From positions 124,001 through 188,000 of the forward strand of contig NZ_JASNJD010000002.1 in assembly GCF_030164425.1 (NCBI RefSeq): a DNA stretch of 64,000 bases, given 5' to 3'. Within the stretch, counting starts at the first letter, position 1. Each line of letters opens with the position of its first letter. Both the position numbers and the translations under genes were made by a program. Under the pieces are notes generated by a model. The model was not told the DNA's origin and did not search any database. It saw only the letters and a list, made by a program, of their open reading frames with translations. Shown here piece by piece: positions 53,519 through 61,143 of the stretch. This stretch comes from Pseudodonghicola flavimaris. GTDB taxonomy: Bacteria; Pseudomonadota; Alphaproteobacteria; Rhodobacterales; Rhodobacteraceae.

Positions 53519-53534
53519 TTAAAGGCCGCTTAAC
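53519..53534 (+). promoter_or_regulatory. Perfect CtrA-type sequence that overlaps a terminator hairpin
   Basis: TTAA-N7-TTAAC is an exact match to the CtrA consensus. It lies about 160 bases upstream of fliK. The second TTAAC is the loop of the hairpin at 53522-53542, so the match may be a by-product of that hairpin. Confidence 0.35.
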
Positions 53535-53542
53535 GCGGCCTT
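53522..53542 (-). terminator. Terminator-like hairpin after the unknown gene at 53591
   Basis: AAGGCCGC / GCGGCCTT forms an 8-bp stem with a 5-base loop, followed on the minus strand by TTAATC. It lies about 50 bases past the end of the upstream minus-strand gene. Confidence 0.5.
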
Positions 53543-53590
53543 GCGGCGCCGGCCACACCGGCGCATTGCGACCCTCAACCGCAGCTGCGA

Positions 53591-54082
53591 TCAGGCCCGC
53601 GCACCTTCCTGGAAACCACGCCGGTCGGGCTCTGCATAAAGGCGCGCACTGTCCCGCAGCGCCGGCCGCATGGCACCGCGCATCGGTTCGCCCGCCGTCG
53701 CCTGCAGCGCCTCGGTCCGGATCAAAGGCGAGGCACCCGCCCCCGCAAGCTGCATCAGGATGCCGCCCAGAACCTGGCCCAGATGGTTCCCGGAATAGAC
53801 CTCCGCATCGGCGGAACAGGCCGGCTCGATCAGCACCACAGCGTCCTGCGGCACATCCAGACCCATTTCCTGATCCAGCACATCGCCCAGCGAAACGCCG
53901 GGCATCAATTCTGTGCTTTCCATGAACGCATGCGCGCGCCCATCCCCGAGATCCCCGACCAGCCCGATGGCCGGTACGGTCAGCAGCGCGTCGAGCAAAC
54001 CAGCCAGAGGCGAATCCCCATTCGCGTTCCGGCTCTCGATCGCACCACTCCAGATCAACTCCAACAACGTTTCGTTTTGCAT
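53591..54082 (-). CDS. Hypothetical protein of the flagellar locus
   Basis: Start at 54082 has GGGGGA seven bases upstream, giving 163 residues (MQNETLLELIWSGAIES...). The frame upstream of that is poor. No membrane helix, signal peptide or known motif is evident; the middle (LLTVPAIGLVGDLGDGRAHAFMESTELMPGVSLGDVLDQEMGLD) is mixed alpha/beta in character and the tail is Arg-rich. I do not recognise a family. It sits between the degenerate-receiver regulator and fliK on the same strand. Confidence 0.65.
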   Translation of the reverse strand: MQNETLLELIWSGAIESRNANGDSPLAGLLDALLTVPAIGLVGDLGDGRAHAFMESTELMPGVSLGDVLDQEMGLDVPQDAVVLIEPACSADAEVYSGNHLGQVLGGILMQLAGAGASPLIRTEALQATAGEPMRGAMRPALRDSARLYAEPDRRGFQEGARA

Positions 54083-54458
54083 AGTCCGATCCCCCACATT
54101 TTGCCGGTCAACGCATGTAAACCAATATATTTTGTTTCGATCCCCAGGAGAACGCTGCATTTGTAAACCGGGCGCTAAACTTACCCACAGGCCTTGGCAG
54201 CCCCCCACCGGCTCCGGGTTGCCGCCAGCCCTCGCGCGCGACACTCAGATCGCCCACAGAGCGGGCAAAACCGCTCAGACACGGCGGGTTTTCAACATAT
54301 GCGCAGTATTTCAGCCCCACCCACCAGAGGTAGAGGTCCGCCCCACACCTAGGCGCGGCTCCAGAGCGAAAGCAAAGATTTACATTTCCGTACTTGACCC
54401 GCGCGTCAACCAACGCCCGCCCCAGCCGGGCGGACGGAAATTTACCAGTTTTCCCGAT
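54083..54458. other. Intergenic stretch, no gene seen
   Basis: This 376-base gap has no convincing ORF. It holds a palindrome TTGAC-CCGCGC-GTCAA (around 54394-54409), flanked by ATTTCCG / CGGAAAT, and the hairpin at 54414-54432. Either could be a protein-binding site; neither matches a known flagellar consensus well. Confidence 0.3.
54414..54432 (-). terminator. Weak hairpin after the regulator gene at 54459
   Basis: CGCCCG / CGGGCG stem (6 bp) with a 7-base loop lies 27 bases past the minus-strand stop. It has no T-run. Confidence 0.3.
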
Positions 54459-55193
54459 TTACGTCCCGGAGGCGGGGCTCTCGTCGCTGGCCCATGTCAT
54501 CCGATATCCCGAGGCACGTTCGGTTCGCACCGCGATCCGATGCCCGAAAGCAGCCGTAAGCTTCTTGCGGATCTTGGCGATATGGACATCGAATTTGCGA
54601 TCCCCATAGGCCCAGGGCCGCTGGTCTATGGCATGGCTCAGCTCGTCCCGGGTGACGATATGACCGCTGCGACTGATCAGGATATGAACCACCTGAGCCT
54701 CTGCCGCGGTGAGCCCGGCGCGCAGCGCAATATCCGCCTCGGCCTCCCAATCCGCGTCGAAATCCAGCTCATCGCTCCAGTTGCCCGCCAGCCCGACTCC
54801 CGGGCTCCCAACCAGCCGGGCCCGGAACCGCAGTGCCATTTCCTTCAGGGTAAAGGGCACCCGGACCACATCGCAGGCCCCCGCCAGAAAGGCCTCTGCC
54901 GCCTGTTCCGGACGCTCCAGCCAATCCAGCGCGATCACCCGCACGCCGACCGCCGCGGCACAGGCGATCAGCTCCAGATCGGCGCCGGCGCGATCGCATT
55001 TGCCAACGATCGCCATCGCCGGGCGGCAGCCTTCGGCCAGCAAACCCATCGCCTCCGAACAGTCGGCGCAAGCCCGCAGCGGCTGACGCAGGATGACGCT
55101 GAACAAATGCTCCAGCGCGAGACGGCTGGCGATATCCGTCTCGACGATCAGCACGGCATGCTGTCGGGTCTCTCTGTCTCGCGATCCATCCAC
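54459..55193 (-). CDS. OmpR-type regulator with degenerate receiver
   Basis: From GTG 55193 the protein has 244 residues; an upstream GTG at 55307 would add 38 residues of unlikely sequence. Residues 12-127 follow a receiver pattern (VLIVETD, AIVGKCD, VIALDW, VRVPFTLKEM). The acidic pair is E18/T19, the phosphoacceptor site is G64, and the KP lysine is R111 before VP. A winged helix follows (about 150-235: LTAAEAQVVHILISRSGHIVTRDELSHAI, DVHIAKIRKKL, GYRM). It is expected to bind DNA without phosphorylation. CtrA-like boxes lie upstream. Confidence 0.82.
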   Translation of the reverse strand: MDGSRDRETRQHAVLIVETDIASRLALEHLFSVILRQPLRACADCSEAMGLLAEGCRPAMAIVGKCDRAGADLELIACAAAVGVRVIALDWLERPEQAAEAFLAGACDVVRVPFTLKEMALRFRARLVGSPGVGLAGNWSDELDFDADWEAEADIALRAGLTAAEAQVVHILISRSGHIVTRDELSHAIDQRPWAYGDRKFDVHIAKIRKKLTAAFGHRIAVRTERASGYRMTWASDESPASGT

Positions 55194-55401
55194 GTCGTCT
55201 GTCCACGGCCGATGGTTACCGCCGGGCCGCCGCGATCCCCCGCCGACCGACCCAAGCTGCTGTATCGAGGCGACTTTAGACAAAGCCGCAAGCCGGTGGC
55301 CAGACACTATACCCGCATGACCTTAGGTAAGGTTTCCATTTTCGCATCAATCCAAGGACAGCCATGAACAGGCATGAATCCGCCCCTCACAAGCCGCCGC
55401 T

Positions 55402-55417
55402 TTAACTTGGATGTAAC
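55402..55417. promoter_or_regulatory. CtrA-like box 1 between a regulator gene and a small gene
   Basis: TTAA-N7-GTAAC matches the CtrA consensus with one change. It lies in the AT-rich gap between divergent genes at 54459 (-) and 55533 (+). Confidence 0.45.
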
Positions 55418-55443
55418 CAAATACTTAAGGCCACCGAAGAACT

Positions 55444-55459
55444 TTGACCTGCCTTTAAC
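55444..55459. promoter_or_regulatory. CtrA-like box 2 between a regulator gene and a small gene
   Basis: TTGA-N7-TTAAC, one change from consensus, lies 42 bases (start to start) from box 1, about four helical turns. It is 74 bases before the ATG at 55533. Two boxes at this spacing are hard to dismiss as chance in a GC-rich genome. Confidence 0.5.
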
Positions 55460-55532
55460 CTAACACCCCATATAAAAGTCACATGGCAGAACGCGTCATT
55501 CCGCAGAACCGGCGGGCATTTTCGGAGGGGTA

Positions 55533-55787
55533 ATGTCAGACAAGAAGACCAGCAGCGCCGGACGGGCCGCGGCCCTGGCGGCGGCGGATCGGGTGCGGTT
55601 GCTGCTCGAGGTGGTCGAGGACGACGCCTTTCTGACCGAAGTGCTCCACAGCGCCGACCGCACCATGGACGGGCTGCGCGGCAACGCCGGCCCCGGCGGC
55701 TGCCCCGGTCGCGGCGCCCCGGATCCCGACACCCGTGCCCGGCGCGCCAGCTGGATGCTGCGCGGCCGCTCAGGCGGGCGCGGCTGA
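55533..55787 (+). CDS. Small hypothetical protein
   Basis: GGAGGGG two bases before the ATG and a CtrA-like box upstream support translation. The 84-residue product is highly charged. The N-terminal half is helical (AALAAADRVRLLLEVVEDDAFLTEVLHSADRTMDGL) and the C-terminal half is Gly/Arg/Pro-rich with two RGR-type segments. I do not recognise it. It might be a small DNA- or protein-binding factor of the flagellar locus, but nothing in the sequence shows this. Confidence 0.55.
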   Translation: MSDKKTSSAGRAAALAAADRVRLLLEVVEDDAFLTEVLHSADRTMDGLRGNAGPGGCPGRGAPDPDTRARRASWMLRGRSGGRG

Positions 55788-55893
55788 TCGGCGAAATCCC
55801 GTCGCTGCAGTGCAGCTTTGTTGACTTTCCCCAAGCCACTTACATAACGTGTCCGGACTTGAACTGCGGCCTTTCAAATCCGGACCCCCCCGT

Positions 55894-56379
55894 ATGGATA
55901 CGCGCGACGCACCGCCGTCTCTTGCCGATACCGACGATACGCGCCGCGCTGCGGAGGCCGTCGCCCGCGTAGTCGCCGCCTATGCCGGGCGCAGCGACAC
56001 CAGTGCCGATGACATCGTCGCGCTGAGCCGCCGGCTGCTGCCGCTCTTCGCCGGGACCGGGATGACCGCCGTCACCACGCCGACACCGGTCGCCGCAGCC
56101 GCCACCCCCAGTCCCGCCCGTGACCGTCCGACCCCGGCGCTGCCGATCGAGCAGGCGGTCACCGACGACAAGGTCTATTGCCTCTGCTGCGGTCGCGGCT
56201 TCACCATGCTGAAGCGGCACCTGAAGGCCGAACACGGCCTGACCGAGGACGAGTATCGCGCGCTTTATGGCCTGCCGGAGGATATGCCGCTGGTCGCGCC
56301 GAACTATTCCGAACGCAAGGCGGCCTATGCCAAGCAGGTCGGCCTCGGCAAATACCAGCGCGACACCGCCGAGGGCTGA
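55894..56379 (+). CDS. MucR/Ros-family zinc-finger transcriptional regulator
   Basis: Start at 55894 gives 161 residues; a GTG at 55849 is possible. The C-terminal Ros/MucR finger is complete: C-x2-C-x9-H-x4-H (YCLCCGRGF ... LKRHLKAEH), then the conserved GLTEDEYRALYGLPEDMPLVAPNYSE tail. MucR proteins regulate exopolysaccharide and motility genes and, in Caulobacter, CtrA-dependent cell-cycle genes. An N-terminal low-complexity Ala/Thr/Pro linker (70-100) is present. It lies between the small gene and motB. Confidence 0.92.
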   Translation: MDTRDAPPSLADTDDTRRAAEAVARVVAAYAGRSDTSADDIVALSRRLLPLFAGTGMTAVTTPTPVAAAATPSPARDRPTPALPIEQAVTDDKVYCLCCGRGFTMLKRHLKAEHGLTEDEYRALYGLPEDMPLVAPNYSERKAAYAKQVGLGKYQRDTAEG

Positions 56380-56540
56380 CCCCCCGAACGCCGCAATTCC
56401 ACGGCTTTCGCCCCAAACATGTCCCATTTGCGCCCATCTGAGCGCATGTTCTTCGCCGATCACTGCCACAGGCTCGGTCTGCGCAGAAGGCGCGGCCCGT
56501 GACGCACAGCCGGTACACCGGCCCGCACGAGGCGTAAGAC

Positions 56541-57788
56541 ATGGCAGCAACGAAGAGCACGAACATCATTCGCAAGGTGGAAATCACCGAGGGTGACAGC
56601 CACCACGGCGGCGCCTGGAAGGTCGCTTATGCGGACTTCATGACCGCCATGATGGCGTTCTTCCTTCTCCTCTGGATCCTCTCCTCTTCGGACGAGCAGA
56701 AACTGCGCGGGATCGCGGAGTATTTCACCAATGCCACCATGCCGAACGGCAGCGGGCTGCTGGACGGGGCCACCTTCGGCCCGCCCGGAACGCTGAATGC
56801 CTCGACCGGCACGGTCGTCGCCCGTGGTGCCGAAATGGGCGAGATCGACGATCCCAGCCCGGCCCGCTGGGAGGTGATGGACATGACCCAGGCTGCCGAT
56901 CCCGACGATCTGATCAAGGGCACCTACAAGGGCGCCTTCGACAATCCGGCGACCGGGGCGATTTCGGAACAGGAGCCCGCCCCCGCCACGATGAGCAACC
57001 GCGAGGGTCAGGCCGAGGGCGATCACGCCTATCAGGCCGCCGGAGCGCCCGCGAATGACCCGGCAGCAGCCGCGCAGGCGCAGGCCGAGGCAGAGGCGCT
57101 GCAGGAGGGCGATACCGCCAGCTTCGATGCGCTGCAGCAGGAGCTGACCCAGGCGATCCAGGCCAATCCCGATCTGCGCCCGCTGGTCCAGAACGTGATT
57201 TTCGAACGCACCCCGGAGGGCATGCGTATCCAGGTGGTCGATCAGGACGGCAAGGCGATGTTCGCAAGCGGCAGCGCCAATCTGGCGCCGGCGACCCGGA
57301 CGCTGATGCAGACGCTGGGGCAATCGCTGGCCAAGCTGCCGAACGAGATGGTGATTTCCGGCCATACCGACGCGGTGCCGTTCAGCAACGCCCGCAACTA
57401 CGACAACTGGGATCTGTCTTCGGACCGCGCCAACGCGATGCGCCGAGTGCTGCTGGGCGCCGGCGTCTCCCCCGACCGGATCACCCGCGTCTCGGGCATG
57501 GCCGATACCGAGCTGCTGGTGCCGGAGGACCCTCGCGCACCGTCGAACCGGCGGATTTCGGTGCTGCTGGAATATCGCAAACCGGCACAACCCCTGCCCG
57601 CCGCCGCAGCCCCTGCGGCCGGCGAACCCGGTGCCGCCCTGGCCCCGCATCAGACCGCGCCGGCCCAGCCCGCCACCGCCGGCCCCGTGAAAAGCCGCCG
57701 CGCAGAAGCGCCCATCGCTCCCCTACCGCAAAGAGTGAGCGAACTGGATGAGACCGTATTCGAAAACCTGCGCAGCGCCCTGCGCTGA
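56541..57788 (+). CDS. motB: Flagellar motor protein MotB
   Basis: MotB is the peptidoglycan-anchored stator subunit. The 415-residue product has the membrane helix with the proton-binding aspartate at D32 (VAYADFMTAMMAFFLLLWI, near 28-46), the same position as in E. coli. It then has a long Ala/Glu/Gln-rich linker and a C-terminal OmpA-like domain (MVISGHTDAVPFSNARNYDNWDLSSDRANAMRRVLL). The Pro/Ala tail is unusually long. motA lies 1.6 kb downstream with an opposite-strand gene between. Confidence 0.95.
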   Translation: MAATKSTNIIRKVEITEGDSHHGGAWKVAYADFMTAMMAFFLLLWILSSSDEQKLRGIAEYFTNATMPNGSGLLDGATFGPPGTLNASTGTVVARGAEMGEIDDPSPARWEVMDMTQAADPDDLIKGTYKGAFDNPATGAISEQEPAPATMSNREGQAEGDHAYQAAGAPANDPAAAAQAQAEAEALQEGDTASFDALQQELTQAIQANPDLRPLVQNVIFERTPEGMRIQVVDQDGKAMFASGSANLAPATRTLMQTLGQSLAKLPNEMVISGHTDAVPFSNARNYDNWDLSSDRANAMRRVLLGAGVSPDRITRVSGMADTELLVPEDPRAPSNRRISVLLEYRKPAQPLPAAAAPAAGEPGAALAPHQTAPAQPATAGPVKSRRAEAPIAPLPQRVSELDETVFENLRSALR

Positions 57789-57817
57789 GCGGCGGACGAC
57801 GGGTCTGCGGCTTTGGG

Positions 57818-57843
57818 ACGGCCCCGCCTCCGGGTGGGGTCGT
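57818..57843. terminator. Terminator-like hairpin after motB
   Basis: An 11-bp stem with two G-T wobbles and a TCCG loop lies in the 68-base convergent gap, about 30 bases after the motB stop. TTT follows on the + strand. It could serve both strands. Confidence 0.45.
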
Positions 57844-57856
57844 TTCCGTAGGCGCG

Positions 57857-59155
57857 CTAGTCGGCCCGCGCCGCCTGCCAGTCGGACCGCAGCAGCCCCC
57901 AATCGCGCGTCAGGGCACCCTCGCCGCCCAGTTGCAGGCCGATCTGCACAAGGATCAGGACAGAGGCGGCTGCACTGACCGCCGCCAGCCAGCGTCGGCG
58001 CAGGCGCTTGCGCGGCGCCGACAACGGTGCCTCCGCCTTCGGCGCCACGACGACCGGCTTCGGGGCCATCACGGCAGACGCCTCTCCCTCACCGATACCG
58101 CCTGGCGCATCGGCACCCGCAGGCTCGGCCAGCGCATCGGCGGCGGTCACCGGCTCCGCCGCGACCGGCATCGGATCAAACGGCGCCGGAGGCCGTGGTC
58201 CCCCAGCCTGCAGCGCCCGCGGCCGCAGGTGCAGATAGAGGAAATCACCGGTTCCGGTCAGCTCCGCCGCGCCAGTGCAATCGGCGAATACCCCGCGCAG
58301 GCTCTGCGGCAGCCGATCGGTCCGGATCCAGATGCGCCCGGGCAGCGGGCCACCGCCGGGCCAGGGCGGCTCAAGCCGGATCGCCACCACGCTGCGATCG
58401 TCGCGCAGATAGATCAGATCGGGGTTGCCGATCCGGATGTCGGCGCCGCCCTGGCCGTGCTGCGCGATCAGGATCCAGCCGTCGTGCTCAGGCAGCAGAT
58501 CGCAGATCACCGGCTGATCGGCGACCACGTCGAGCTCCCGGGCAGAGCGAAAATGCGGCCCCGGACCCGGCGCCTCCGGCTTCTGCATGAAGCCCGGCAG
58601 CAGCGCCTTGCGCACCCGGCCGGAGGATTGCGGCGGCAGCGGCCGCGTCCGCCGCGTCACGAAAGAGGCATGGCCATCGGCATCCAGATGCGCCACCGGT
58701 ACCGGTCGCGCCGCCGTCCGCGCGCCGTCCGGCGCGTCTGCCCCGGTCTCCGGGGCCGGCGGCACCGGCGTCTCGACCCCGAGAAAGACCGCCGGGTCCA
58801 GCCCCTCGTCCAGCGCATAGGCGTAGTTGACCGAATAATCCGCCGCTTCTTCGACGATCTCCGGCGCCTCCGCCACCAGCGCCATCAGCCGGCGTTCGTC
58901 GGAATAGAGCAACGGCCGGGTGGCGTAGCCGGTAACCGCCGGAAAGAAGCACAGCGCATCGGCCGCAACCCCCAACTGCCGCTGCAGCCGGCGCGGAAAC
59001 GCAGCGACCTCGTCATGGCGGAAGACCACCAGCTGGCAATCGCCGCTCTCCATCAGGCAGACCGCCAGGCACATGTCCGCCGGCCAGTCGCGGAACGTCT
59101 GGCGCACCTCGGCCGGCCCCATCAGGACGATCATTACCTGTTCGCTGGCAGACAT
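57857..59155 (-). CDS. Tail-anchored protein between motB and motA, unknown function
   Basis: The 432-residue product starts MSASEQVMIVLMGPAEVRQTF. The N-terminal domain (1-120) is alpha/beta in look (VMIVLMG, LAVCLMESGDCQLVVFRH). A Pro/Ala-rich linker follows, then a beta-rich region (DIRIGNPDLIYLRDDRSVVAIRL). A basic stretch (RKRLRRR) precedes a single C-terminal helix (about 389-409, WLAAVSAAASVLILVQIGLQL) with a short tail. I do not recognise a family. Its location inside the stator region suggests a motor-related role, which is inference only. Confidence 0.7.
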   Translation of the reverse strand: MSASEQVMIVLMGPAEVRQTFRDWPADMCLAVCLMESGDCQLVVFRHDEVAAFPRRLQRQLGVAADALCFFPAVTGYATRPLLYSDERRLMALVAEAPEIVEEAADYSVNYAYALDEGLDPAVFLGVETPVPPAPETGADAPDGARTAARPVPVAHLDADGHASFVTRRTRPLPPQSSGRVRKALLPGFMQKPEAPGPGPHFRSARELDVVADQPVICDLLPEHDGWILIAQHGQGGADIRIGNPDLIYLRDDRSVVAIRLEPPWPGGGPLPGRIWIRTDRLPQSLRGVFADCTGAAELTGTGDFLYLHLRPRALQAGGPRPPAPFDPMPVAAEPVTAADALAEPAGADAPGGIGEGEASAVMAPKPVVVAPKAEAPLSAPRKRLRRRWLAAVSAAASVLILVQIGLQLGGEGALTRDWGLLRSDWQAARAD

Positions 59156-59369
59156 GCGGCGCGCCCCCTTCGGGCCAGAAATTCATGAATAAACCTGTAC
59201 CACGCCCGTTCAACTTGTCAATTATCCTTGTTTCTCCCGCCAATCTCAAAAGATCAAAAATAGATTTTGATTTTATTCTTGCCTAATCTCCGTATACTGT
59301 GCCGAAAGTGAGCAGAGATGCAGCCTTGCCGCCCGCATGCCGCAGCGGCCCCATGGATATTACCGCGCT

Positions 59370-60239
59370 ATGACCATCATCCTCGGCTTTATCATCGTCA
59401 TCGCCCTCGTCTTCGGCGGCTATGTGCTCTCGGGCGGGGAAATGGGGGTGATCCTGCATGCCATGCCCTTCGAGGGCATGATGATCGGCGGCGCGGCGCT
59501 GGGGTCCTTCATCGCGGCGAATTCCTTCGGCCATATCTTCGGCACCGCCAAATCGGTGCTGAAGGCCTTCAAAGGGCCGAAGTGGAAGGAGAAGGATTAC
59601 ATCGACCTGCTGAACCTGATGTACACGCTGACCAAGATGTATCAGCGTGACGGCATCCTGGCCCTGGACGAGCATATCGAGAATCCCAAGGACAGCGCGA
59701 TCTTCTCCCGCTTTCCCAAGCTGCAGAAGGATCACTTCGCCATCGATCTGATCACCGACAGCTTTCGCATGCTGGCGCTGCAGTTCGACGATCCGTTCCA
59801 GACCGAGGACGTGATCAACAAGAAGCTGAAGAAACACCATCACGAGGCGCTCGCCGCCCCGCACGGGCTGACCACCGTGGCCGACGCCCTGCCCGCCATC
59901 GGTATCGTCGCCGCCGTTCTGGGGGTGATCAAGACCATGGGGTCGATCGACAAGCCGCCGGCGGTGCTGGGCGAGATGATCGGCGGCGCCCTGGTCGGAA
60001 CCTTTCTGGGGGTGTTTCTGGCCTATCTCTTCGTTGCCCCGGTCTCCAGCCGGCTGACCGATATCGAGGAACAGGACAGCGCCTTCTATGCGGTGATCCG
60101 CGACATCTTCATCGCCATCCTGCACAATCACTCGCCCACCATCTGCGTCGAGATCGGCCGCGGCAACATTCCCACCAAGCTGCAGCCGAATTTCTACGAG
60201 ATGGAAGAGGCGCGCCAGGACATGGCCGAGGCCGCCTGA
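59370..60239 (+). CDS. motA: Flagellar motor stator protein MotA
   Basis: MotA surrounds MotB and carries ions past the rotor. Start at 59370 (MTIILGFIIVIALVFGGYVLSGG) gives 289 residues. Helices 1-2 are near the start, a large cytoplasmic loop with rotor-facing charged residues follows (about 60-165), then helices 3-4 (ADALPAIGIVAAVLGVIKTMG and MIGGALVGTFLGVFLAYLFVAPV). The 215 bases upstream are AT-rich. It is followed after 4 bases by a FliJ-like gene. Confidence 0.96.
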   Translation: MTIILGFIIVIALVFGGYVLSGGEMGVILHAMPFEGMMIGGAALGSFIAANSFGHIFGTAKSVLKAFKGPKWKEKDYIDLLNLMYTLTKMYQRDGILALDEHIENPKDSAIFSRFPKLQKDHFAIDLITDSFRMLALQFDDPFQTEDVINKKLKKHHHEALAAPHGLTTVADALPAIGIVAAVLGVIKTMGSIDKPPAVLGEMIGGALVGTFLGVFLAYLFVAPVSSRLTDIEEQDSAFYAVIRDIFIAILHNHSPTICVEIGRGNIPTKLQPNFYEMEEARQDMAEAA

Positions 60240-60243
60240 GCCG

Positions 60244-60675
60244 ATGCCGCACCGGCGCCGGATCGCCGCGCTGCAACTGATCCAGCGGATCCGCCAGCAC
60301 GAGATCGACGGCCATGCCGCGCGCATGGCCGTGGTACGCGACGAACAGACCCGGCTGCAGGCGGAGATCGCCGCGCTCGACACTCAGGTCGATGCGGAGG
60401 GACGCGTCACCACCCCGGAGACCGCCGCCTATCTGGCCAGCTTCCTGCGTGCCGCCGGCGCCCGGCGGGCGCATCTGCAGACCCAGCTGAGCAAGGCCGA
60501 CCGCAAGGCCGCCGCACTGGAACACCAGCTGATGGAAGCATTCCGCGACGCCAAGGTCAATGACACGGTGCTGGATCAGGCGCAGGACCGGCAGCAGGAT
60601 CACCACGACCGGCAGGACCGCGCCGCGACCGAGGAAATCGCCCGGACCGTCTTTCTCAGGACCAGGCGCCGCTGA
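60244..60675 (+). CDS. FliJ-like coiled-coil protein
   Basis: The 143-residue product is nearly all helical with high charge (LQLIQRIRQHEIDGHAARMAVVRDEQTRLQAEIAALDTQVDAE and DRKAAALEHQLMEAFRDAKVNDTVLDQAQDRQQD). Length and pattern match FliJ, the coiled-coil stalk of the FliI ATPase. Sequence similarity cannot be judged further by eye; other small coiled-coil proteins would look alike. It is 4 bases after motA. Confidence 0.6.
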   Translation: MPHRRRIAALQLIQRIRQHEIDGHAARMAVVRDEQTRLQAEIAALDTQVDAEGRVTTPETAAYLASFLRAAGARRAHLQTQLSKADRKAAALEHQLMEAFRDAKVNDTVLDQAQDRQQDHHDRQDRAATEEIARTVFLRTRRR

Positions 60676-60702
60676 CCGGCCGCCCCCGGCCTAGTTTCCG
60701 GC

Positions 60703-61083
60703 CTAGTTCCCGGCCCAGATCGCGCGCAGATCGGCGGCCAGCGTGGTCGGATCGAACGGCTTGGCGATCACCCCCAGATCGTGGGCGCCGAGCAGGGCAT
60801 CCTTGTCCGCCTCCATCACCTTGGCGGTCATATAGACCCCCGGCACCGTCTGATAGCCCGGCAGCGCCCGGATCGCCGCCAGCGTCTCCGGCCCGGTCAT
60901 GCCGGGCATCTGCACATCGGTCAGGATCAGCTGCGGCGCGAAATCGGCTACCATGGCCAGCGCCTCGGCGCCGTCCCCGGCCTGGCGCACCTCGAAACCG
61001 CCGATCAGCTCCAGCGCCATCTGGGCGATCTCGCGAATATCGGCCTCATCCTCGACATGCAGGATCCTGCTGAGTTCCGCCAT
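60703..61083 (-). CDS. CheY-like response regulator
   Basis: Start at 61083 (MAELSRILHVEDEADIREIA) gives 126 residues of a complete single receiver: acidic pair E11/D12, phosphoacceptor D56 (ILTDVQMPG), T86 and K108 (AKPF). There is no output domain, so it likely acts by protein contact, as CheY does on FliM, or in a phosphorelay. It starts 60 bases after the stop of the upstream sensor kinase gene on the same strand, its probable partner. Confidence 0.93.
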   Translation of the reverse strand: MAELSRILHVEDEADIREIAQMALELIGGFEVRQAGDGAEALAMVADFAPQLILTDVQMPGMTGPETLAAIRALPGYQTVPGVYMTAKVMEADKDALLGAHDLGVIAKPFDPTTLAADLRAIWAGN

Positions 61084-61143
61084 CTCCGTCTTCCTCTTGC
61101 TGACGTCCCTATCGCGGCAGGCGCCCGGCCCGGCCACCCCCGG

